A stretch of DNA of 64,000 nucleotides from Schizochytrium sp. CCTCC M209059 (lineage: Eukaryota > Sar > Bigyra > Thraustochytrida > Thraustochytriidae): contig KN805396.1 of NCBI GenBank assembly GCA_000818945.1, positions 1 to 64,000 of the forward strand, in the 5' to 3' direction. Made by a program: the position numbers and the translations under genes. Positions within the stretch are counted from its first letter, which is position 1, and the number at the start of each line of letters is the position of its first letter. This document shows positions 52,655-61,374 of this stretch, one piece after another. The notes under the pieces were generated by a model. The model saw only the letters and a list, made by a program, of their open reading frames with translations, had not been told where the DNA came from and made no database searches.

Positions 52655-55541
52655 TGCTGCTGCTGCTAGTGCCGCTGCCGCTGCTGCGCGGGAAAGAAGG
52701 CAACAACGAGCGCCAGGACTTCCTCTTCTTTAAGACAGGAGGAGAAGCAGAAGTAGAAGCAGAAGCAGCGGCGGCTTCCTCTTCTAGCGCCGCGGCGGTC
52801 TCCAGCGTCTGGTTGAAGAGGACGAAGAGCAACGCCGTCTCCTGCTCGAAATCGGCCGGGTCCTCGCTCTCCCGCGACATCTCGAAATCAATGAACTTCG
52901 CGCCCCGGTCCGGGTGGATGACAATGTTCCGCATGTCGATGTCGCCGTGCAGCACGCCGCAGCCGTGCAGGGCCTGCAGCGCGTCCAGCGCGGAGAGAAA
53001 GTGCGCGTCGAAGAGGGGCTGGAGCACCTCGTACTCGTCGACCTCCTCCTCCCCTGCCGCCTCTGCCGCCTCCGTCAGACGCACCTCGATGAGGACCCGC
53101 AGAGAGTCGCCCTCGTCCGAGACGGCCAGGACGTAGGGCTGGAAGGCCCAGGCGCCCGCGTAGATCAAGAGCGGGATCGACAGGCCCTGCAGCGGGCTCA
53201 GGGGGCCCTCGTACATGTCCCGCTCCCGCGTGAAGGAGGCCTCCGCGGCCTCGTTTTCGTCCGGCCAACGGGGCGTGAGGCTGTAGGTCCAGCGCTTGTA
53301 GATCATGGGGATGCCGACCGTGTCACAGCGGTCCACGATCGTCCGCTGCGAGAAGACGAGGTTCTCGCAGGTCTCGAAGGACATCGGGGCCTGGAAGTCG
53401 GCCGCCGCGAGCGGCAGACGCGCGCGCAGCTGGGCCAGGGACGCCAGGAGCGCCGCGTTTTCGGTCCTGTTTTCGGTCTTGCCCTGGCTCGGGGGCGGGT
53501 TGATGAAGTCCCTGCAGACCTTCGCGAAGTCCTTCTGCAGACTCTCGCTGGCCGAAAGCGCGTCCTTGATGCTGGGGTTCACGCCGGCGAGCCCGTCGGC
53601 GAACTTGGCCACACCCGGCTGCGTGTCGACCTTCATGTTCTTGTGCAGCTCCGAGTCCCGCAGGATGCCGTAGCCCACCGCCTCCAGGTCATTCTGCGCG
53701 CGCCCGACCACCCGGAAGTACGCGTTCCGCACAGAATCGGGCCCCTGGGCCGCCACGTCGAAGGGGCCGGCGATAAAGAGGGTGCCCACCTGGTCCCGGC
53801 GCAAGAACCACGTGCTCTCCATCGTGCTCAGCACCGCGTACTTGAGCGCGGAGTGGATCATATACGTATACACCTGGATGATCGGCGCCACGAACTTGAA
53901 GAGGTACGGGTGGGAGCCCGTGCCCTTGAAGGTCTTCCAGAGCGCGGGGAGGTCCAGCTGCTGGTCAAAGCGGATCCGGTTCAGGTCGGTGCCGCCGGCG
54001 CCCGACTTCTCGTCGTCCTCCCCGTCCTCCTCGTCCCTGTCGCCGTCGCCATCCGAGTCCCCACCCCCCTTCCGCCGCTTTCCCTTCTTGCTCTTCTTGC
54101 TCTTCTTGCTCTTCTGCTCCTTGCGCTGCTTGCGCTGCTTGCGCAGGCGCCGCTCGTGCTCCCCGTTGGCCTTCTCCGCCTTCTCCACCTCCTCGAAGTC
54201 GATCCCCTGCGAGGCCAGGCTCGCCCTCCGCTCGTCGCGCTCCCTGTTCCGCTCGCTGCGGGCCCCGGCGGCCTCGTCCATCAATTCGATGTAGTTCCCG
54301 GGCGGGGCGTAAGGGAAGGCCCACTGCGCCTTGTGCTCGTGCACGAGGAAGACCATGCGCTTGTCGGAGCCGACCATTCTGAAGGTGGACAGCGCGGCGA
54401 GGCCGCGCTTGTCGTCCTTGCGGTGGGCGCGCGTCCACGTCGCGTCGACGCGCCCGGCCATCCAGGTCGTCTCCGCCAGGACGACGCGGATGGTCGGGTC
54501 GACCGCCTTCGCGCCCTGCGCGCGCGGCCGCCTCGAGCCGACCTCGGCGTAGGTCTTCTTGATGCCCAGGAAGACGCCCTCCGAGAAGTCGGACAGCGCC
54601 GACGCCTCCGAGACGCCGCAGTCGTACTTGGCGATCTGGCTCCAGTACCCGCGCGAGATGCCGACCTGAAAGCAGGGCGCCAGCGGCTCGCCGAGGAACA
54701 CGTCGGTGTCGAAGGACGACCACACCTCGACCTTCACCGGCTGCACGTAATGCATCTTGGTTTTACCCCCCGAGGCGCTCGCGCTCGAGACCTGGACCAC
54801 CCGGGTGTACAGCGAGTGCTTGAGCGTGCGCGCGATCTCGACCGCGAGGGGCTCGTCCAGCAATACCGAGAGCTCGGGCGCGTGCTTGGCGTCCGATTCC
54901 GCCTTGCCCTCGGCCCGGCCCTCGGCCATGCCCCTGGCCTCGCCCTTGGCCAAGCTTTGCTCCGCGACCCGCGCCTTCAAGATTCTCGTACTGATCTCGT
55001 GGAGCGCTTCCACGATAGGGCCAGCATCGGCATGAAATTCGTCCCTTCTCCCGACGTTCTTCTGCTTCCTGATCGCTTTAATTGTCGCCAGCATGGCCTC
55101 GGCGTGCTCGAGGTCTTCGGTCTCGTCCACCCTTTGCAGTAATTCATCCGTCGCGTACGCGAGAAACCCGATCTTGGAAGAAGGAATCAGGTCCTTGTTG
55201 AGACGCATGCGGTCGTCATGCTTGCTATCGCGCTTGACCTCCTCCTCCTCCTCCTCGTCCTCGTCCTCGTCCTCGTCGTCGAAGCTCTCGGCGTCGAGCT
55301 CATCGGTGCCGGTGCCGGTGCCGGCCATGTTCATCCAGTCCTTGGCGCCGAGCCCCGCGCGCCCGCCCTTGCCCCTGCCCTTGCCCCCGCCCCTGGCCAC
55401 TGTCACCCGCCCCCTTCCCTCCCTCCCCCTTCCTCCCCCTTCCCCCTTCCCGCTCGCGCGCGCGCATGTCGCTCGTTCGCTCGTTCGCGCGCTCCTTCGT
55501 TCGTTCGGGGACTGCCCAAAACTTCGCCTCTCAGTCCTCAT
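52554..55541 (-). CDS. FunK1/Crinkler-like protein kinase
   Basis: 995 residues. The C-terminal half carries the two parts typical of FunK1-type kinases of fungi and of Crinkler-linked kinases of oomycetes. One is an upstream module, QVYTYMIHSALKYAVLSTMESTWFLRR, near 575-605. The other is a catalytic core with HGCGVLHGDIDMRNIVI (HGDIxxxN loop) and KFIDFEMS (DFE in place of DFG) near 880-910. A basic, Lys-rich linker lies at about 460-500 (a likely nuclear signal). The N-terminus is Arg/Gly-rich; translation may instead begin at the MNMAGTG methionines near residue 70, before an acidic stretch. A Ser-rich C-terminus of about 80 residues overlaps the opposite gene by 101 bp. No Crinkler LFLAK-type leader or signal peptide was found. 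Confidence 0.75.
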   Translation of the reverse strand: MRTERRSFGQSPNERRSARTSERATCARASGKGEGGGRGREGRGRVTVARGGGKGRGKGGRAGLGAKDWMNMAGTGTGTDELDAESFDDEDEDEDEEEEEEVKRDSKHDDRMRLNKDLIPSSKIGFLAYATDELLQRVDETEDLEHAEAMLATIKAIRKQKNVGRRDEFHADAGPIVEALHEISTRILKARVAEQSLAKGEARGMAEGRAEGKAESDAKHAPELSVLLDEPLAVEIARTLKHSLYTRVVQVSSASASGGKTKMHYVQPVKVEVWSSFDTDVFLGEPLAPCFQVGISRGYWSQIAKYDCGVSEASALSDFSEGVFLGIKKTYAEVGSRRPRAQGAKAVDPTIRVVLAETTWMAGRVDATWTRAHRKDDKRGLAALSTFRMVGSDKRMVFLVHEHKAQWAFPYAPPGNYIELMDEAAGARSERNRERDERRASLASQGIDFEEVEKAEKANGEHERRLRKQRKQRKEQKSKKSKKSKKGKRRKGGGDSDGDGDRDEEDGEDDEKSGAGGTDLNRIRFDQQLDLPALWKTFKGTGSHPYLFKFVAPIIQVYTYMIHSALKYAVLSTMESTWFLRRDQVGTLFIAGPFDVAAQGPDSVRNAYFRVVGRAQNDLEAVGYGILRDSELHKNMKVDTQPGVAKFADGLAGVNPSIKDALSASESLQKDFAKVCRDFINPPPSQGKTENRTENAALLASLAQLRARLPLAAADFQAPMSFETCENLVFSQRTIVDRCDTVGIPMIYKRWTYSLTPRWPDENEAAEASFTRERDMYEGPLSPLQGLSIPLLIYAGAWAFQPYVLAVSDEGDSLRVLIEVRLTEAAEAAGEEEVDEYEVLQPLFDAHFLSALDALQALHGCGVLHGDIDMRNIVIHPDRGAKFIDFEMSRESEDPADFEQETALLFVLFNQTLETAAALEEEAAAASASTSASPPVLKKRKSWRSLLPSFPRSSGSGTSSSSISKSDSKSGASSAAKAWSAAPFSPSSSSSSSSS

Positions 55542-55706
55542 TTCCCCTCGTTCCCCTCGTTCCCCGTGTTCTTCCCTCGCCTGGACCCTCAGGTCTCACC
55601 AGACCTGAGGGCGCGTGCGTCGTCCGTGTGCACACGCCGGCCGACGGGGAAAAGAGGGGAAAAGAGGGAAAAAGGGGGAGGGGAGGGGGGGGAGGCGCCT
55701 TTTTTT

Positions 55707-56273
55707 TCACGCGTCGTCGTCGTCGTCGGAGGACACTCTACGATTTACGGCCGTGTAAATGCCACGCACCCTTGCCCTATTTGCCTTCTTCTCTGCCCGC
55801 TTCTCGTCTTTCCTTTGTTTCTCTTGGACTTTCCTTTTTATCGCCTCGTGTTCTTCATGCATTCTATCTACAAAGGTCTTCCAATCTTCAGCTCCCTCCG
55901 TGTGTCTCTTGATTTCGCCGATGTGCTCAGAAAGGCTAGCCTCCAGCTTCTTCAAATTCTTCCTATATTCAGCTAGTACACCCTTATTGAAGTCGTCCCC
56001 AAATTTTTCCAAATCCCCCAGAAACTGCCTCGTGGCGTTCAGCTTTTCTTGAAACATTTTCAGCGTCAGCTCGGTTTCACCGTCCAATCCTTCTTGCAAT
56101 TTTTCCCATCTGGAATCGAGGAGCGCAGCCGTGGTTTCGCGCATCCTCTTGGCTTGCTCACTCTCCTTCTTCTGTTTTCCTCGCCGCCGAACCCAACGCC
56201 GAGGCTGCGGCCGTCGCTCACCATCGTCGTCGTCATCACTATCCCATTCGTCCCATAAATTCCGCCGCGACAT
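55707..56273 (-). CDS. Charged coiled-coil protein A, unknown
   Basis: 188 residues. An acidic cluster (DSDDDDD) and a basic stretch (RRWVRRRGKQKK) at the N-terminus, then a continuous helical, coiled-coil region from about 35 to 160, and an acidic tail SSDDDDDA. No membrane segment, no enzyme motif. Not recognised. It shares its general design (charged head, coiled coil, acidic tail) with the next gene upstream, though I see no clear sequence match. Minus-strand member of the island. Confidence 0.55.
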   Translation of the reverse strand: MSRRNLWDEWDSDDDDDGERRPQPRRWVRRRGKQKKESEQAKRMRETTAALLDSRWEKLQEGLDGETELTLKMFQEKLNATRQFLGDLEKFGDDFNKGVLAEYRKNLKKLEASLSEHIGEIKRHTEGAEDWKTFVDRMHEEHEAIKRKVQEKQRKDEKRAEKKANRARVRGIYTAVNRRVSSDDDDDA

Positions 56274-56361
56274 CCTCGTCCTCCTTCTTCAGCTATATCC
56301 CACCAGATAAAAAAGGAAATAAGTCGGGGCTGTATATTTTGATCATTTATCCTACCTAGCG

Positions 56362-56868
56362 CTAGCGGTCGTCATCTTCATGTTCCTCGTCTTCCGGGTC
56401 AACGAAATTCACATTTGCTTGTGTTTCTGCGGCTTCTGTCTTTGCGGCTTCTTCTTTCTTGACCGAACTCATCAATCTCTTGATCTGTCTTTCCATGTCT
56501 GCTATTTGCGTTCTCGAAAATTCGATGTCGTCTCGTAATCCTTTCGCTACACTTCGAGCAGGTTTTTTTTCCAACATCCGCTCCACTTGTTCGATGTGTT
56601 TCTTCAATGCGTCGATTGCCATCCGCAATGTGCCGGGTGTAAGTTGCTCTCCGTCTCTGGGTGTCACGAGATTTGTGAAATTTTTCCACGATTTGCGCCT
56701 TTCTACATCGTCACGGGCTTTTTCGGCCTTCTGGGAAGCTCTGCGTTCCTGGAACCGTGCTACCAAACTCGGACGCCGACTTCGCCTCCTGTCGTCCCCG
56801 CCTTCTCCTCCCTCATCACCTCCGCGCTCCTGATCCCTACTTCTCAGCAGATCCTTGAAGGTGCTCAT
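56362..56868 (-). CDS. Charged coiled-coil protein B, unknown
   Basis: 168 residues. A basic and Gly/Asp-rich N-terminus (DRRRSRRPS) is followed by helical heptads at about 35-65 and 75-135, and a strongly acidic tail (DPEDEEHEDDD). No recognised domain. It lies 88 bp above the stop of protein A. Its promoter side holds the CCTAAGCTAA-type repeats. A structural role is the most that can be inferred. Confidence 0.55.
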   Translation of the reverse strand: MSTFKDLLRSRDQERGGDEGGEGGDDRRRSRRPSLVARFQERRASQKAEKARDDVERRKSWKNFTNLVTPRDGEQLTPGTLRMAIDALKKHIEQVERMLEKKPARSVAKGLRDDIEFSRTQIADMERQIKRLMSSVKKEEAAKTEAAETQANVNFVDPEDEEHEDDDR

Positions 56869-56957
56869 CTCTTCTTCGCTTTTTATTCTCCCTGCTCGAG
56901 TGCCCTCTTCTCTCCTCTTTTACCTCGTACAATAGAAAAAAAAATACGGATAGGAGT

Positions 56958-57022
56958 AAAAACCTAAGCTAAGCTAAGCTAACCTAAGCTAAAACCTATC
57001 GTAAAAACCTAAGCTAACCTAA
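56958..57022. repeat. CCTAAGCTAA-type degenerate repeat
   Basis: About 65 bp made of CTAAG, CTAACC and AAAACCTA modules, overlapping the stop of the stalk-protein gene. It shares the AACCTAA/TTAGGTT core with the array at 59730. Confidence 0.8.
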
Positions 57023-57961
57023 GCAGGTGGGTTCTTGCTCGGGATGAGGAGGACGCGCGACAAGTTGTTGCCGCGGACCCACGAGGTGGCATTAGCGTTG
57101 GTCACCTTGATGCCGATGCGTATGGTTGAGTCGTCGACGTACACGACGGCGGAGGCTGTGTCCAGGCCCATGCTGCCGTTGATCTCCTGCTGCGCCAGGA
57201 TATAGTTGCCGTACGAGCGATGACTGTCCGGGTTGATGATCTTGAGCATGCTCCAGCCGTCGGGGCTCGCGTAGCTGATGGCGGCAATGATGGTCCAGTT
57301 GGTGTTCGTGGGCAGGACGAGGTACTTGCCCTCGCTGGTGGTGATCCCGCCCGTGCCCTCTCCGCCGTCGATGACGAGGTCGAGGAAGGTCCCGGCCGCG
57401 TGGTACTCGTTGCCGGGGATGGTGACGGTCACGGCCTGGGTGGCCGAGCCCCCCCTGGCGTTCACGACGCTCTCGAAGCTCGTGACGAGCGGGTCGAAGG
57501 CCGGCGGGACCGCGTCTGTGATCTGGGGGCCCATGCGCTCGCGCACGTAGGCCATGGCGTTCAGCGCCGCGGAGTCGATGGCGGCGATGGAGGTCTCGGC
57601 GCCGGCCCTGAGCTCGGCCGCGCGGGCGTCGATCTCGGCCTGCGGCTGGCCCAGGGCCCGCTCGACCGAGCCGAGGGCCTCCTGCATGGCGGTGATGGCC
57701 GAGTTCAGTTCCACCTGCAGCGCCGCGAGGTTCTCCTCGTTGGACTTGGCGGCCTGTACGGCGTCGGCGAGCCTGTCCTCCTGGGCTGTGTCTTCGTCGG
57801 TCCCTGTGCCCGTGGTCCCTGTGCTTAGGCTGGTGGGGGGCCCTGTGGTGCTGGTGCTGGTGCTGGTGGTGGTTAGGTCTTTCCAGGCGACGGCGGCGGC
57901 CCAGGCCAGTGCCAGGGCGAGGCCGGCGCACCCTTGCGCGTCATGGCGTCAGCGGTGACAT
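57019..57961 (-). CDS. Anchored stalk protein, paralogue 1, apparent 5' frameshift
   Basis: The open frame 57019-57948 encodes about 309 residues. It has HDAQGCAGLALALAWAAAVAW at its start, a (TS)n and Gly/Thr linker, helical heptads to about residue 155, and a C-terminal domain of about 100 residues (NTNWTIIAAISYASPDGWSM, YGNYILAQQ, GLDTASAVV, RIGIKV, SRVLLI). The same plan and start (HDAEGALGLALALAW) occur in paralogue 2. The only fitting ATG (57961) is one base out of frame with the conserved sequence, and a TGA lies at 57949-57951. So either the copy is broken, the assembly has an indel, or a downstream start is used. Shadow ORFs in other frames were discarded. Confidence 0.6.
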
Positions 57962-58087
57962 CCGTCGTTTTGTTCGCGTGCGTGGGTTAGTTAGAATGAA
58001 TGATATCCATGGCGGATAGAGAAAGAAAAAATCGCTCCATTGATTCAATTCTTTCTCCTTTTCTTCTTTCTTCCTCCTCCTCCTCGT

Positions 58088-58966
58088 TCACCTTGTTCGG
58101 TAGAGGGAGATGCGCGAGTATTCGCCGGCTCGCAGGAACGAGGAGCTGGCGCCGCTGACCAAGTCGGCCCTGATGCCGACGAGCAGGAAGTCGGTGGTGG
58201 ACGGGTTATTGAGGACGGCGACCATCGTCTTGAGGCCGATGCCCGTGCTGGTGTTCTGCTGGATCCTGATCCTGTGTCCGAACTGGGTGGCGCCGTCCGG
58301 GGTCCTGAACGCGAGGTAGATGTAGCCGTACGGGACCACGTAGTTGAGCGTGGCCACGGCCGCCCACGTGGTGCGCGGCGGGATCTTGATAAACATATCG
58401 CTTTCGATCGTGAGCGAGCCCGGGTTGACGTCCTCGGTCACGAGCTTAAGGAACTCGCTGGTGTTGTAGTGGACATCGGTGCCGATGAACTTGAGCTGGG
58501 CCGGCAGCCAGTCCCCGAGGTGTGCCTGGATGCCGGCGTCGACCGCGCCGGCCTGGGCGGCGATCTCGGCGTCCACGGCCGCGTTCGCGCTCGCGAGCGT
58601 CGGCGCGGTGATGCCGGCCACCTTGTCGCTCGAGGCGGCGAGGCCGGCGCTCACCTCGGCCTCGGCGCTGGTGAAGGACGCGTCCGCCCTGCCCTTCGTG
58701 CCGGCCACGGCCTCGTCTATGTCCTCGGTGAGCGCGAGGACGTTATGCTGCAGGGTCGAGATCTGTGCCGGCATGGCGTCCTGGAGGGCGAGGATGTTGT
58801 CCTCGTTGGACCTGGCGCTGCTGGTGACCTCGGCGATCTTGATGTCCTGGATGCGGCCGAGCTTGCCGTGCTGCTGGTCGGCGGTCTTCCAGGCGACGAT
58901 GGCGCCCCAGGCCAGGGCGAGGGCCAGGCCCAGTGCACCCTCGGCGTCGTGACGATGGTGAGGCAT
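58088..58966 (-). CDS. Anchored stalk protein, paralogue 2
   Basis: 292 residues, intact. His-rich start MPHHRHDAEG, one hydrophobic segment at about 10-28 (signal anchor), a long Ala-rich helical stalk at about 35-150 with regular heptads, then a beta-rich C-terminal domain at about 185-292 (IPPRTTWAAVATLNYVVPYG, FGHRIRIQQ, GIGLKT, SRISLYRT). The architecture (anchor, trimer-like stalk, globular tip) resembles fibre or adhesin proteins, which is analogy only. The ATG at 58966 is chosen because the region above it is simple CGCTCT repeat. Same strand as its paralogues at 57019 and 59176. Confidence 0.68.
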   Translation of the reverse strand: MPHHRHDAEGALGLALALAWGAIVAWKTADQQHGKLGRIQDIKIAEVTSSARSNEDNILALQDAMPAQISTLQHNVLALTEDIDEAVAGTKGRADASFTSAEAEVSAGLAASSDKVAGITAPTLASANAAVDAEIAAQAGAVDAGIQAHLGDWLPAQLKFIGTDVHYNTSEFLKLVTEDVNPGSLTIESDMFIKIPPRTTWAAVATLNYVVPYGYIYLAFRTPDGATQFGHRIRIQQNTSTGIGLKTMVAVLNNPSTTDFLLVGIRADLVSGASSSFLRAGEYSRISLYRTR

Positions 58967-59175
58967 TGGACGGGACACGGGACACGGGACGGGGAAAATG
59001 GAGAGAGAAGGAGATAGAGTGAAGGAGAAGGTGGTTTTGCCTTGTCTTGGGAGCGAGGGGAGAGAAAAAACCACGACCACAAAAACAACCACGAACCAAA
59101 AACACGAACCAAAAACACGAACCAAAACCCTCGCTCTCGCTCTCGCTCTCGCTCTCGCTCTCGCTCTCGCGCGCA
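58967..59175. repeat. Simple repeats between paralogues 2 and 3
   Basis: Three CACGAACCAAAA units (59086-59128) and about six CGCTCT units (59131-59168). No gene; an ORF reading through them as poly-RA was rejected. Confidence 0.8.
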
Positions 59176-59745
59176 TTACCCGGTCCGGATGAGCAACAAG
59201 CCCGAGTTCGCGCCGTCGTGCATGTACCAGTTGCTGGCACTCTCATTGACGTAGACGACCTTGACGCCCCAGACGAGCCGTTCGCTGCTGGAGTCGTTGA
59301 CGAGGGTCGCGACGTTCGTGTTCAGGCCAATGCTGCTGTCGAGGCTGATGACCTCGAGGATCTGGTTCCCGAACACCCTCGAGTTGCCGGACGACCTGAG
59401 CTCGATGCCGACCCACCCGCTCCCGCTCGGGACCACGCAGTAGAGGGCGACGACCACGGCCCAGGTGGAATTGGGCGGGAGCGAGATGTAGCTGCTACTA
59501 TACATGACGTCGCTGTTGCTGGTCTCTCCCACGGGCGTCAGGGGCAGCCAGGAACCGGCGCTGTAGTACTGCCCGGATTGGGCGCCGAAGTGGAACAGCA
59601 TGGGCAGCCACGCGGCGTCGAAGCTGTCGATGCTCGCATTGAGGTCGGTCGCGCGCTTGCCGGCCCCTGCACGTTGTGCGGTAGGGTCGGTGACGATGGT
59701 AGCATCTGCATCGGGACAAGTGTTATAGGTTTTTAGGTTAGGTTA
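59176..59745 (-). pseudogene. Anchored stalk protein, paralogue 3, 5'-truncated
   Basis: The open frame from about 59745 to 59176 encodes the end of the stalk (DLNASIDSFDAAWLP against AVDAGIQAHLGDWLP of paralogue 2) and a complete C-terminal domain (LPPNSTWAVVVALYCVVPSG, FGNQILEVI, SIGLNTNVA, SGLLLIRTG). The membrane anchor and most of the stalk are missing; upstream the frame runs straight into the (TTAGG)n array and a stop. The first in-frame ATG is at 59601 and would give a 141-residue tip domain only. It may be a dead fragment or a secreted-less remnant. Confidence 0.65.
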
Positions 59746-59766
59746 GGTTAGGTTAGGTTAGGTTAG
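59727..59766. repeat. (TTAGG)n telomere-like array
   Basis: About five to six units of TTAGG on the plus strand, with a flanking AGGTTTTTAGG. It sits exactly at the truncated 5' end of paralogue 3. Confidence 0.9.
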
Positions 59767-60016
59767 CTGTCTCTTTTTTTTTCTGGGAGAAAAAGAGAAA
59801 GAAAGACAACAAAAAAAAACGTCAAGCTTGACTCTCAGTGACGAATGGCAATGGCGCAGGAGCGGCCACTGCAGCCACCACTAGTCACGACAGCTAAACT
59901 GCAGCCACCACTTGTCACGACAGCTAAAAGAGCCAAGCGCTCAAACTCCCTTCAGACATCGCCAAAGGTCGGCGCGCAGCTGGCTGAGACGCAGAACCTG
60001 TCATCCTTCCTGCGCC

Positions 60017-61204
60017 ATGGCGACAACAGTCCCAGCCGCAGAGCCAAAGATCACGAAAGACAACCTTGGAGAGGCCCACATCGTGGCCCTCGCCAAGTGC
60101 GGCGACTGCGCGGAACGACGACCCCTTCAAGAAGAAGGTGTACCCGCAGACGGCACGACTGTCGCGCTGGCGCTTGCAACATACGAGCTCGACAAAACCA
60201 CAAACAAACGGAAAGGACAGATTGTGCCTTGTACGGTAGCTATTGCCCAAGACAGCGCGTGCGATCAAAGTCCCTCATACAAACTTTGTCCGCAGACCGA
60301 CGTCGCGGATCTCGCCGGAGTCTTTGACATCAAATGGAGCGCCGACGGAAACCTGCTCGCATCCGCGCACGCAGATGGAACCTGCCAGGTTCGCACAGTA
60401 GCAGATTTGCACGAGGCCACACCCCTCGCTGCTGCTCAGCTACAGACGGAAGACGATGAGGAGGAGGTTGAGGCAAGCGAATCTTGCTTTTGCCTTTCGC
60501 TTGACTGGAACGACCGCGCAGGCTGCGCACCAGGCGAAGCCAAGTTGGCCGTCAGCCGCTCGGATGGCAAGTTGTCGGTACTGGCAATGCGCTCTGATGG
60601 CCTAGACGTTGTGCACACGTGGGACGCCCATGCCTACCCTGGTCCAGCGCCAGCCGAGGTGTGGATTACTGCTTTCGACTGCTTCGATCCCCAGGTTCTC
60701 ATAAGTGGCGCCGACGAGGCCAAACTCAAATTGTGGGACCAACGCGTCGGCACCGACAGGCCTCTCGGGGTTTGCAACGTGCACGACGCTGGGGTGTGCA
60801 GTGCTCAATTCCATCCACGCAAACCGAACATTTTCGCCACCGGCTCCTACGATAGCCATGTTCGCATTTGGGACAAGCGCAATCTCAAAGAACCGACCCT
60901 GGAACCCCTTGACACGAGTGGCGGCGTCTGGCGCGTTAAGTGGCACCCAAGCGATGATGATAGGCTGCTGGTTGCAGCCATGCGGTCAGGTTTTATTGAA
61001 ACGAAAATCTCGACGTCAAACGCGAAACTTGAGCCGCTTCGATTTTACCGAGACAACTTCGAACCCGGCCGCTGGGAGGCTCTGGGCTACGGTGTAGACT
61101 GGCTGCGGGTCAGCGGCCAATCAGCTGATCTTGTTGTGGGAGCCTCCTTCTACGATCGCAAGGGATACCTATTTTCTCCAACTCAATGCACAGCTGTTCA
61201 ATAA
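60017..61204 (+). CDS. DPH7: Diphthine methyltransferase DPH7 (WDR85)
   Basis: 395 residues. DPH7 is the WD40 enzyme that removes the methyl ester from the methylated diphthine intermediate on eEF2, the step before final amidation. Seen here: FDIKWSADGNLLASAHADG, ISGADEAKLKLWDQR, CSAQFHPRKPNIFATGSYD, HVRIWDKRNL and GGVWRVKWHPSDDDRLLVAAM, the last being the family hallmark. The C-terminus ends in a final blade, LVVGASFYDRKGYLF. The ATG at 60017 has a good context (GCCATGG) and precedes conserved sequence; an upstream TTG extension was rejected. Confidence 0.9.
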   Translation: MATTVPAAEPKITKDNLGEAHIVALAKCGDCAERRPLQEEGVPADGTTVALALATYELDKTTNKRKGQIVPCTVAIAQDSACDQSPSYKLCPQTDVADLAGVFDIKWSADGNLLASAHADGTCQVRTVADLHEATPLAAAQLQTEDDEEEVEASESCFCLSLDWNDRAGCAPGEAKLAVSRSDGKLSVLAMRSDGLDVVHTWDAHAYPGPAPAEVWITAFDCFDPQVLISGADEAKLKLWDQRVGTDRPLGVCNVHDAGVCSAQFHPRKPNIFATGSYDSHVRIWDKRNLKEPTLEPLDTSGGVWRVKWHPSDDDRLLVAAMRSGFIETKISTSNAKLEPLRFYRDNFEPGRWEALGYGVDWLRVSGQSADLVVGASFYDRKGYLFSPTQCTAVQ

Positions 61205-61374
61205 CTATGCTACTTAGCGTTGGTGAGGATTAGGACGAAAATTCTCTCCATATTGTATCATCATGATTATGCGTACAAGTCATCATTTTCACAAAGTATA
61301 TCATACATTTTATTTTACCCATCTGAACCTGGACCTATCCTATACCAAGGCTGGGCCTAATTGGCTGGTCTAGC

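Noticed and set aside
52914..55142. 742-residue plus-strand ORF opposite the FunK1-like kinase
   Set aside because: Composition (Leu/Val/Arg/Gly) is typical of antisense to GC-rich coding DNA; the minus frame has kinase motifs.
57092..57931. 279-residue Arg/His-rich ORF
   Set aside because: Out-of-frame shadow of stalk paralogue 1.
59727..59766. A true chromosome end
   Set aside because: Normal genes (DPH7, ASPM) continue on the right, so this is an interstitial tract, not a terminus.
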